From positions 1 to 6,443 of the forward strand of contig PMCY01000224.1 of the NCBI GenBank assembly GCA_003154255.1: DNA of 6,443 nucleotides, written 5' to 3'. A program made the position numbers and the translations under genes. Below are positions 1-5,923 of the stretch, piece by piece (the stretch's first letter is position 1; each line of letters begins with the position of its first letter). The notes beneath the pieces were generated by a model. That model searched no databases, was not told where the DNA came from, and was given only the letters and a program-made list of their open reading frames with translations. Origin of the DNA: Candidatus Aminicenantota bacterium (lineage in GTDB: Bacteria > Acidobacteriota > Aminicenantia > Aminicenantales > UBA4085).

Positions 1-386
1 TGCAGGCGCCGCCGGTCGCCCCGGCGCGCTTCACGCCTCCTCCGGACCTGGTGGGGGAATGGCGGGGGGGCATCCACACGTACAGCGGCATCCAGTCGGT
101 CGGCCTGTCCATCCGGGAGAACGGCGAGATCAAGGTCACCATGTTCGGGCAGATGTCCACGCTCCTCAACATGGTCGATTTCAGCGACAACATCCTTCAG
201 GGGGCCTGTTACGGAACGATCAAGACGGAAGACGCCGCCAGGACGCCCCACCATCTTATGTTCGGGCTGCACTGGGAGGGGGACACGCTGACCGGGCTGG
301 TCGCGGCCATGTCCGATACGGCCAACTCCTTTGCCCTCTCGTCCTGGATACAGCTCAAGAAGATTGGGGCGCCTCCGGTTCGTTAA
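1..386 (+). CDS. C-terminal part of an unidentified protein (5' end outside window)
   Basis: The frame is open from the first base (codons begin at position 3) to the TAA at 384-386, so this is the tail of a gene starting upstream. A GTG at 51 is a possible internal start but has no ribosome binding site, and coding continues before it. The visible residues begin with a proline/alanine-rich linker (QAPPVAPARFTPPPDL). A domain of about 110 residues follows, with alternating hydrophobic and polar stretches typical of beta-strands (GEWRGGIHTY, GLSIRENGEIKVTMFGQ, FALSSWIQLKKI). No catalytic motif is visible. From memory, domains of this shape follow serine hydrolase (beta-lactamase-like) or alpha/beta hydrolase domains in secreted proteins, but the catalytic part would lie upstream and I cannot confirm it. 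It is co-directional with the S9 peptidase gene, 54 nt away, and may share a transcript with it. Confidence 0.7.
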   Translation, partial: QAPPVAPARFTPPPDLVGEWRGGIHTYSGIQSVGLSIRENGEIKVTMFGQMSTLLNMVDFSDNILQGACYGTIKTEDAARTPHHLMFGLHWEGDTLTGLVAAMSDTANSFALSSWIQLKKIGAPPVR

Positions 387-396
387 AAAAGACGGC

Positions 397-424
397 CGCA
401 CCGATAAGCCGGCGGACCGGTGCG
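397..424 (+). other. Stem-loop between the partial gene and the S9 peptidase gene
   Basis: CGCACCG (397-403) pairs perfectly with CGGTGCG (418-424), giving a 7-bp GC-rich stem with a 14-nt loop. It ends 6 nt before the AGGAGG of the next gene. There is no T-tract after it on the plus strand, so it is a poor intrinsic terminator for the upstream gene. An A-run at 385-390 precedes it, which reads as a T-run on the minus strand, but 6 nt separate that run from the stem and no gene is known to end there on that strand. It could be an mRNA structure affecting ribosome access or message stability, or chance in GC-rich DNA. Confidence 0.3.
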
Positions 425-430
425 TGAAGA

Positions 431-436
431 AGGAGG
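431..436 (+). promoter_or_regulatory. Shine-Dalgarno site that sets the S9 peptidase start
   Basis: A perfect AGGAGG lies 4 nt before the ATG at 441. An in-frame GTG at 420 would place this site inside the coding region, so the ATG is the preferred start. Confidence 0.8.
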
Positions 437-440
437 ACTC

Positions 441-2618
441 ATGGCCGCACCTATGCTGTTCTCTTCGAAGAGAAGGCGGGCAAGAGCCCGTCGCCTGATC
501 CCAGTCGTCTTCGCGGCAGCGTGTCTGGCCGGATCGGCTTTTTCTCCGGCCGCCGCGCCACCGGAGCAGCGGACAATCGAATCCCTCCTCCGGGCGCCGG
601 TGGCCGTGCAAATCGAGGTCGCGGAGCGCGCGGGCCGGATCGCCTGGCTGGTCCAGGAAGGGCCCGTCCAGCGGATCTGGACGGCCGAGCTCCCCGCGCT
701 GGAAGCCCGCGTGCTGGTCGAACTTCCTCCCGATGACGGCCGTTTGATCACGGCGATGAGGCTTTCTCCGAATGGGAAGCTTCTCGTCTATCTCCGCGGC
801 CTTCCGGCCAGCGCCACGGGCATCGATCCCAATCCAGCCGGGCTGGTCGTCCGTCCGGAGCGCGGCTTGTGGCTGGTTCCCACGTCCGGCGGGACCGAGC
901 GCCTGCTGGGGCCGGGCACGGACCCCGTTTTCAGTCCCGATGGCCGCACGCTGACGTTCGTCCGGAACGACACGCTTTTGGCCCTGGATGCGTCCGGCGC
1001 GGATGCCGCGCCGGCCCGGCCCCTGCTCATCGTCAAGGGATCGATCGGTTCCTATGCCTGGTCGCCGGACGGCAAGCGGCTGGCCTTATCCAATGATCGG
1101 GGCGCCTACGCCGTGATCGGCCTGTGGGCGCCCGGCGAGGACCGCATCCGCTGGATCGCGCCGGAGGCCTCCGAGGACGCCCTGCCCGCGTGGTCGCCCG
1201 ACGGCCGGCGGCTGGCCTTTATCCGCATGCACGGAGGCGAGTTGGGCCGGGGGCACGACGTCATGGATAGTGAACCGTTCTCGATAATTGTCGCCGATGC
1301 GGCGGCGGGGACGGTGCGCACGGTCTGGACTTCGCCCGCCCCGGCCGATTCGCAGATGCAGGAAGTCCAGCCTTCCGACGCCCTGCGCTGGCTCGACGAC
1401 GACCGGCTCATCTTCCATTCCGAGCACGAGGGCTGGGCCCATATCTATGTCGCTGCGCTGGACGGCAGTCCGCTCCGGTCCTTGACGCCGGGCGCCTATG
1501 AAGCAGATGCCTCGGCCCTCAGTCCCGACGGCCGTACGCTCGTGGTCTCCACAAGCGAAAGCGCTTTGGAACGCCGCCGTCTCTGGCGGATTTCGCTTGC
1601 GGACGGGCGGCGCGCGCCCCTGACCGGACCGGATACGATCGATACCGATCCGGTCTTCTTCCCCGACGGCGACCATATCGCCTATCGCAGCGCCTCGGCC
1701 CGGTCGCCCCAGGCCGTCATCGTCCGCAGCTTGAGCGGGGAAGGCGAGATGCGCCTTGGACCGGCGCCCGGCCCCGGGTTTCCCGCGGCGGCTTTCGTTG
1801 AGCCCCGGGCCGTGACCTTCACCGCGCCCGACGGAGGAACAGTGCACGGCGTTTTATTCACGCCCCCCGGAGCCGCGGGCGCGCGGCCGGGACCCGGCGT
1901 CGTCTATGTCCATGGCGGGCCGATCCGGCAGATGCTGCTGGGTTGGCACCCCATGCTCCACTACGGCTTCAACTATCTTTTCAACCAGGTCCTGGCCGGC
2001 CGGGGATATACGGTCCTGGCCGTCAATTACCGCAGCGGCACGGGATACGGCCGGGCCTACCGCGAGTTTCCGGGCCGCAATACGCGGGGGGCAAATGAAT
2101 ATCAGGATATCCTAGCCGCCGGCCGCTATCTTCAAGCCCTGCCCGCCGTCGATCCCGGGCGCATCGGACTCTACGGTCCTTCTTTCGGCGGATATCTCAC
2201 CGCCCTGGCCCTCGGGCGCAACTCGGATGTCTTCCGCGCCGGCGTCGACTGGTACGGCGTCCACAACTGGGACCGCTGGGCCCGCAAGGCGGACCGGGGA
2301 TTCATCGGCACGGACTTCGGGACTAATCCCGACGACCCGGCCCAGATGGAAACCGCCCGGCAGTCCTCGGGCGCGGCCTGGGCCAAAACCTGGCGTTCGC
2401 CCGTCCTCTTCATCCATGGCGGCGACGACCGGACCGTCCTCGTCGACGAGACGATCGACCTGGCTGTCAAGCTGCGGCGCCAGGGGATCGCCGTGGAAAC
2501 GCTGATCTTTCCCGACGAGCAGCATGGGTTCGCCCTGTTCGAAAATTGGAATAAAGCCCTCCACGCGACGCTCGACTTTCTGGACCGGCGTCTCGGCGCC
2601 GGCCCGGATCGAAAATGA
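441..2618 (+). CDS. Exported S9 family peptidase (prolyl oligopeptidase / dipeptidyl peptidase-like)
   Basis: A 725-residue serine peptidase that should remove dipeptides or acylated residues from short peptides outside the cytoplasm. Residues 1-39 form an export signal: a basic stretch (KRRRARARR), a hydrophobic core and an AAA cleavage region. A beta-propeller follows, with TolB/PD40-type repeats (SPDG or PDG) near residues 164, 207, 251, 360 and 407. A segment at 324-332 (IFHSEHEGW) resembles the DPP-IV-type propeller. The alpha/beta-hydrolase domain covers roughly 465-725. It has an oxyanion-type HGGP at 491-494, the nucleophile Ser581 in GPSFGGY, Asp663 in HGGDDRTV and His695 in DEQHGF, so the triad is complete. 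Length is normal for S9. The S9B or S9C subgroup and exact specificity cannot be settled by eye. Cys28 follows AAA but lacks the usual hydrophobic -3 residue of a lipobox. The gene is followed after 31 nt by the creatininase-family gene, probably in one operon. Confidence 0.93.
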   Translation: MAAPMLFSSKRRRARARRLIPVVFAAACLAGSAFSPAAAPPEQRTIESLLRAPVAVQIEVAERAGRIAWLVQEGPVQRIWTAELPALEARVLVELPPDDGRLITAMRLSPNGKLLVYLRGLPASATGIDPNPAGLVVRPERGLWLVPTSGGTERLLGPGTDPVFSPDGRTLTFVRNDTLLALDASGADAAPARPLLIVKGSIGSYAWSPDGKRLALSNDRGAYAVIGLWAPGEDRIRWIAPEASEDALPAWSPDGRRLAFIRMHGGELGRGHDVMDSEPFSIIVADAAAGTVRTVWTSPAPADSQMQEVQPSDALRWLDDDRLIFHSEHEGWAHIYVAALDGSPLRSLTPGAYEADASALSPDGRTLVVSTSESALERRRLWRISLADGRRAPLTGPDTIDTDPVFFPDGDHIAYRSASARSPQAVIVRSLSGEGEMRLGPAPGPGFPAAAFVEPRAVTFTAPDGGTVHGVLFTPPGAAGARPGPGVVYVHGGPIRQMLLGWHPMLHYGFNYLFNQVLAGRGYTVLAVNYRSGTGYGRAYREFPGRNTRGANEYQDILAAGRYLQALPAVDPGRIGLYGPSFGGYLTALALGRNSDVFRAGVDWYGVHNWDRWARKADRGFIGTDFGTNPDDPAQMETARQSSGAAWAKTWRSPVLFIHGGDDRTVLVDETIDLAVKLRRQGIAVETLIFPDEQHGFALFENWNKALHATLDFLDRRLGAGPDRK

Positions 2619-2649
2619 GCATGATAAGCGGACGAGAAAAGGAGATGAC

Positions 2650-3576
2650 ATGAACAGATTCGGCTTCGGCGTCCTGAAACATGGATCGATCCTGGTCCTG
2701 GCGGCCGGCCTGGCCGGCGTTTTGGCGGCGGCCCAGAATCCCGACATCAATCCTCTCTTCGGCGAGAAGAAAGTCAAAAACTACATCCCCCATATGACCT
2801 GGGTAGAAGTTGAGCAGGCCCTGACCCTTACCGACGCGGTCATCATCCCCCTCGGATCGAACGAGCAGCACGGCCGGCATCTCCCGCTCGGTACGGACAG
2901 CTACGAGGCGATCGAGACGGCCAAGCTCATCGCCCAGAAGGCGGATGTGCTCGTGGCCCCGGTCATCCTGGCCGGTCTCTCCCCACACCACATGGGATTT
3001 CCGGGCACGATCACGCTGACCCCCGAGACTTTCGAAGCGGTCGTCTTCGAAACCGCCCAGAGCCTGATCCGGCACGGCTTCCGCAAGATCCTCATCTTCA
3101 ACGGGCACGGCGGGAATAATGTTTCGGTCGCCAATATCATCCAGAAGATCAACCAGACGACCAAGGCCTGGGCCTTCGATCTGGGCAAGATCGAAGTTCC
3201 CCGGAAGGAACCGCTCTATCCGCCGATCCCCTGGGACGTCCACGCCGGGGTCGAGGAAACGTCCATGATGCTTTACCTGGCGGGAAGCCTTGTCGACATG
3301 TCCAAAGCGGTGAATCCGGTGTTGACCGTTCCGCCGGACGTGGCCGCGCTCGACGCCCTCGGAAAAACCGACCCCTCCCTGGCCCAGCTGGCGGGGGAGA
3401 TGCGCTTCCGCCCGCAGGAGACGGGCAAGAAGACGAGCACCCGGGAAATGACGGACACGGGCTCCGTGACCACGGGAGACATCAAGTCGGCCACGGCCGA
3501 GCGGGGCCGTCGCGAGCTGGAAGGGTTCATCGACGCCGCGGCCAAGTTCATCGAGGCTTGGCGTAAGGCCACGTAA
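2650..3576 (+). CDS. Exported creatininase-family amidohydrolase
   Basis: A 308-residue member of the creatininase/creatinine amidohydrolase family, which hydrolyses amide bonds in cyclic or small linear substrates with two metal ions. The start is ATG 2650, preceded by AAAAGGAG at 2637-2644. Residues 1-28 look like a Sec signal peptide (hydrophobic LVLAAGLAGVLAAA, likely cut before Gln29). Metal-binding residues are conserved in GSNEQHGRHLPLGTD: Glu72, His74 and Asp83 have the same spacing as Glu34, His36 and Asp45 of Pseudomonas creatininase. NGHGGN at 151-156 supplies His153, and HAGVEETS at 198-205 carries the catalytic-region His198 and Glu203. True creatininases have a Glu after the NGH motif (NGHYEN), whereas this protein has NGHGGN, as in the wider family (for example MftE-like proteins), so creatinine is unlikely to be the substrate. 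An exported form is notable because the characterised members are cytoplasmic. It probably shares a transcript with the S9 peptidase. Confidence 0.9.
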   Translation: MNRFGFGVLKHGSILVLAAGLAGVLAAAQNPDINPLFGEKKVKNYIPHMTWVEVEQALTLTDAVIIPLGSNEQHGRHLPLGTDSYEAIETAKLIAQKADVLVAPVILAGLSPHHMGFPGTITLTPETFEAVVFETAQSLIRHGFRKILIFNGHGGNNVSVANIIQKINQTTKAWAFDLGKIEVPRKEPLYPPIPWDVHAGVEETSMMLYLAGSLVDMSKAVNPVLTVPPDVAALDALGKTDPSLAQLAGEMRFRPQETGKKTSTREMTDTGSVTTGDIKSATAERGRRELEGFIDAAAKFIEAWRKAT

Positions 3577-3578
3577 GC

Positions 3579-3597
3579 GCCTGACGCGGGTTCAGGC
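3579..3597. terminator. Possible bidirectional hairpin between convergent genes
   Basis: GCCTGA (3579-3584) pairs with TCAGGC (3592-3597) around a 7-nt loop. It occupies the 15-nt gap between the creatininase-family gene and ridA and includes the ridA stop codon. The stem is only 6 bp and no T-tract follows on either strand, so it is a weak candidate for an intrinsic terminator. It is the only structure seen at this convergent junction. Confidence 0.25.
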
Positions 3598-4068
3598 CTT
3601 CAGCTCGAATACCGCTTCGATCTCGACCGTGACGTCCAGGGGCAGCTCGTTCGCTCCGATGGCCGAACGGGCGCACCAGCCTTCGTCTCCAAACAGGTCG
3701 ATCAGCAACTGGGACGCGGCGTTGATGACCAGGGGCTGCCCTCCGAAACCCGGCGCGCTGGCCACCCAGGCCAGGATCTTGAGCGGGCCTTTAAGCCGGT
3801 TGAGGTCGCCCAGAAAGGCGTGGAGCTGGCTGAGGATGTTCAGCATGCACATGCGGGCCGCCGCCTGCCCCTCCTCGATCGAGCGCTCGGCGCCGACTTT
3901 TCCGACAAACATGATTCGGCCGTCGGCGTTGGGGATATGGCCGGAAACGTAGAGCGTCGATCCGGATTGCTTGACGGGCGCGTACACGCCGCCGCGGGCC
4001 GGCGTCTTGGGCAATTCGATGGCCAGCGCTCTCAAACGTTGATAAATATCCGGGGAGGCGTTTCTCAA
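3592..4068 (-). CDS. RidA/YjgF/YER057c/UK114 family protein (probable enamine/imine deaminase)
   Basis: A 158-residue RidA-superfamily protein, with no signal peptide, so cytoplasmic. RidA-type enzymes hydrolyse reactive enamines and imines, such as 2-aminoacrylate released by PLP-dependent serine/threonine dehydratases, to keto acids and ammonia. Arg134 in CARSAIGANELP and Glu149 in VEIEAVFEL align by spacing with Arg105 and Glu120 of E. coli RidA, so the active-site pair is retained. The protein is about 30 residues longer than E. coli RidA, mainly at the N-terminus and before the GFGGQP segment, as in the roughly 150-residue subgroup of the superfamily. The start is TTG (4068-4066): GGAG lies 7 nt upstream and no ATG occurs until after the conserved N-terminal part. 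The TTG overlaps the TGA of the upstream dipeptidase gene, pointing to translational coupling. Membership of the archetypal RidA subgroup is uncertain, so no symbol is assigned. Confidence 0.9.
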   Translation of the reverse strand: MRNASPDIYQRLRALAIELPKTPARGGVYAPVKQSGSTLYVSGHIPNADGRIMFVGKVGAERSIEEGQAAARMCMLNILSQLHAFLGDLNRLKGPLKILAWVASAPGFGGQPLVINAASQLLIDLFGDEGWCARSAIGANELPLDVTVEIEAVFELKA

Positions 4069-4079
4069 TAGATGTCTCC
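4065..4079 (-). promoter_or_regulatory. TTGA stop/start overlap with internal Shine-Dalgarno
   Basis: On the minus strand the dipeptidase stop TGA (4067-4065) shares two bases with the TTG start of the RidA gene (4068-4066). GGAG (complement of 4076-4079), inside the end of the dipeptidase gene, sits 7 nt before the TTG. This is the classical layout for reinitiation or coupled translation and supports the non-ATG start. Confidence 0.7.
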
Positions 4080-5849
4080 GGAATACTCGGCGATCAGCCG
4101 GTTGCGCAGATCTTTATACAGATGGACGACGCGGTCCATGCGCTCGATGGCCAGTTTGGTCAGAAATTCGGCCGCCGCAGCCGGATCGTCGGTCAGCAAA
4201 GCGGCGGCTTTATCCTCGACCTCTTTCTGCCGGGCGAAGAATTCCTCTTCCAGCGGGTCCCGGACCGCCTGCAGGTCCCTGACCGTATCCCGGAACTTCA
4301 GGAGGAGGAGTTTTTCGACGAAATCGATCTGCCACCGGGCGGAATCCTCGCTGAAAGTCCGGATGTCGTAATTTTTGTAATAAGAAGAAACATCCCGTGT
4401 TCCGGAATAGATCGGGACGTAAGTCGAAACGAAAGGGTTGTCCAGATAGAGCCAATAGATTCCTCCGATGGCGTCGGGCAGCCAGCCGCGCAGTTGGGCC
4501 ACCATCCCATAGCCTTCCCGGGCCACCGGCCGGTGGAAGGTCAGGCGCAGAAGGCGGCTGAGATCGGGCGAAGCAAAAGGCGAGGCCAGCGGGCTTTTGA
4601 CCATTTTCCCATCCGGTCCAGGCAAAAACCAGCCGGGATCGAGGGTCATGTCATAGATCGTGCCCTCGAAGGTCGATCGCTGGAAGGCGATGATGTCGCG
4701 GACGCCGATCTTTTTCTCGGGCTTGACCGCGAAGGGATAGAAAGCCGCGCCTTCGATTTCCTGGCTGGCCATCGTTCCGGGAAGCGCCGGGCCGTTGAGC
4801 GTCCGCCGCGGCCAATCTTTAAGCGATGGCGCCAGCGTGCTGTAAATCAGCCACAAACGAGCGAGACTCGTTTCGGTGATCGGCGGGGCATAGGCTTCCT
4901 GCCAGACGAAAGGCTTGCCGCTTTTCGGATCGTACCAACCGCGGGCGACGGCCTCGGACATGAAATTCGGAGAGGCCAGGAAATCTGTTTTTTTGATGTC
5001 GATCTCCCGGATGCGGACGTAGTTGGAATAAGCGACTACCTGGTCGTCCGGAACGCGACGGGCGGCCCAGATGGCGCCGGGCTTGCCCGAGGCCGGGTTC
5101 CAGGCGGGGCCGACGCTGAACATTTCCATGGTCCAGAGCTCTTGGGGATCGGCGATGCAGAGGGCCTCCGAACCGTCCGCGGAAGGAAGAAAGCCGTACT
5201 TTTCCAGCAGTGAGCCGATGAGCTTCACCGCTTCGCGAGCCGTCCGGCAGCGCTCCAGGGCAAAGACCTGGGCCTGCTCAACGGTCATGATCTGGGACGT
5301 CACGCCCTCCACCCAGGCCACGTCCAGCTCCGGTTTCTGCGTGCAGGTGCTCTCCCCGATAGCCAGCTGGTGTTCGTTCATCTGGGAGTAACCGGTGTGG
5401 AAATAGGCGTACGTTTTTTCCACTTGCGGGATCCGTCCGATGATCTGGCCATAATCGCCGAGGGGTTTTCCGGCCCGCTCGTCCTTGGGGCCGAAATAGA
5501 CCATCCCCCAATAAACGGGCGCCGTTTCGCCCTTGGCGAAAGTCCGGGCCGGAACCACATGCACCCGGCATTCGCTGCAGCAATCCGAGTGCGAGGTGAT
5601 CACCGAGCCGTCGATCGTAGCCAGTCGTCCGGCGCCGATCACCGTGCAGTTTTCGGGCGCCTTGAGTGCGACGTTCGAGGAAGGAGCAGAAAAAAGGGAT
5701 ACGTCGGCGGCCGCGAAAATGAGGAGGGCAAACAGGGCGAGGCGCATGCGCTCTTTCGCCGCCCACCTGATTTTCGCCCTGGACTTCTCCCGCCCGACAA
5801 AGTAAAAATGACCTATCACCCTATGATTGTAGACGCGCAATTCGGCCAT
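4065..5849 (-). CDS. Exported C69 family (PepD-type) dipeptidase
   Basis: A dipeptidase of peptidase family C69, which splits dipeptides using an N-terminal cysteine nucleophile exposed by processing. From ATG 5849 it is 594 residues. Cys68, in APENCTVIGAGRLATIDGS, matches the (N/A)CT...DGS start of C69 enzymes and is the expected nucleophile. Further family-like segments are ERCRTAREAVKLIG, EALCIADPQELWTMEMF, AARRVPDDQVVAYSNYVRIR and the helical C-terminal tail. A signal peptide precedes the nucleophile (MRLALFALLIFAAADVSLFSA), so the enzyme should act in the periplasm or outside. The start is uncertain. ATG 5849 has a GAGAGG 8 nt upstream but gives an unusually long basic leader. ATG 5747 gives a textbook signal peptide and 560 residues but lacks a good ribosome site. 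Cys90, Cys91 and Cys94 (SDCCSECR) cluster shortly after the nucleophile and are unusual. The gene is coupled to the RidA gene downstream and diverges from a dipeptide epimerase gene. Confidence 0.9.
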   Translation of the reverse strand: MAELRVYNHRVIGHFYFVGREKSRAKIRWAAKERMRLALFALLIFAAADVSLFSAPSSNVALKAPENCTVIGAGRLATIDGSVITSHSDCCSECRVHVVPARTFAKGETAPVYWGMVYFGPKDERAGKPLGDYGQIIGRIPQVEKTYAYFHTGYSQMNEHQLAIGESTCTQKPELDVAWVEGVTSQIMTVEQAQVFALERCRTAREAVKLIGSLLEKYGFLPSADGSEALCIADPQELWTMEMFSVGPAWNPASGKPGAIWAARRVPDDQVVAYSNYVRIREIDIKKTDFLASPNFMSEAVARGWYDPKSGKPFVWQEAYAPPITETSLARLWLIYSTLAPSLKDWPRRTLNGPALPGTMASQEIEGAAFYPFAVKPEKKIGVRDIIAFQRSTFEGTIYDMTLDPGWFLPGPDGKMVKSPLASPFASPDLSRLLRLTFHRPVAREGYGMVAQLRGWLPDAIGGIYWLYLDNPFVSTYVPIYSGTRDVSSYYKNYDIRTFSEDSARWQIDFVEKLLLLKFRDTVRDLQAVRDPLEEEFFARQKEVEDKAAALLTDDPAAAAEFLTKLAIERMDRVVHLYKDLRNRLIAEYSGDIY

Positions 5850-5851
5850 TG

Positions 5852-5880
5852 TTGTGACCTCTCGAAGGGAATATCATAAT
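5852..5880 (+). promoter_or_regulatory. Candidate promoter for the dipeptide epimerase gene
   Basis: TTGTGA (5852-5857) and CATAAT (5875-5880) are separated by exactly 17 nt, with 4 of 6 and 5 of 6 matches to sigma-70 boxes. Transcription would begin near 5887, about 37 nt before ATG 5924. It overlaps the candidate promoter of the divergent dipeptidase gene, so the two probably compete or share a regulator. Confidence 0.45.
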
Positions 5881-5900
5881 TCATAACGATATTACCACAA
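5873..5900 (-). promoter_or_regulatory. Candidate promoter for the dipeptidase-RidA operon
   Basis: On the minus strand, TTGTGG (complement of 5895-5900) and TATGAT (complement of 5873-5878) are separated by 16 nt. The -10 box matches 5 of 6 consensus bases and the -35 box 3 of 6. Transcription would begin near 5866, leaving a leader of about 17 nt before ATG 5849 that still contains the GAGAGG. It lies in an AT-rich stretch that contrasts with the GC-rich genes. No biochemical support; a sigma-70-like consensus is assumed. Confidence 0.4.
5874..5887 (+). repeat. Tandem heptamer repeat in the divergent promoter region
   Basis: TCATAAT (5874-5880) is followed directly by TCATAAC (5881-5887), identical in 6 of 7 bases. 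A 5-bp inverted repeat, ATATC (5871-5875) and GATAT (5888-5892), flanks the pair. The block covers the -10 box of both candidate promoters, a sensible place for an operator. Short AT-rich repeats also arise by chance, so a regulatory role is inference. Confidence 0.3.
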
Positions 5901-5923
5901 ATCTTAATTCTTTTGGAGGGCCC

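Noticed and set aside
420..440. GTG at 420 as start of the S9 peptidase
   Set aside because: It would bury the perfect AGGAGG (431-436) inside the coding region and has no ribosome site of its own; ATG 441 is well placed and is followed by a signal peptide.
501..527. Lipobox around Cys28 of the S9 peptidase
   Set aside because: The residues before the cysteine are FAAA, without Leu, Val or Ile at -3, and a conventional signal peptide with a later cleavage region explains the sequence as well.
1086..1847. Long minus-strand open frame opposite the S9 peptidase gene
   Set aside because: It lies wholly antisense to a gene with clear propeller motifs, its translation is low-complexity and rich in Arg, Gly and Pro, and it shows no domain; typical of antisense frames in GC-rich genes.
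2467..3243. Long minus-strand open frame across the S9/creatininase junction
   Set aside because: It spans the ends of two well-supported plus-strand genes and shows no family motif.
2650..3576. Calling the protein a true creatinine amidohydrolase
   Set aside because: The NGHYEN metal-ligand motif of creatininase is NGHGGN here, and the exported location and context do not suit creatinine catabolism.
4122..5213. Plus-strand open frame of about 360 codons inside the dipeptidase gene
   Set aside because: It is antisense to the C69 coding region, which carries family motifs throughout; its translation is compositionally biased with no recognisable domain.
5826..5831. TACAAT on the minus strand as a -10 box for an internal dipeptidase promoter serving ATG 5747
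   Set aside because: No acceptable -35 box occurs at 16-18 nt spacing; the pair at 5873-5900 is better.
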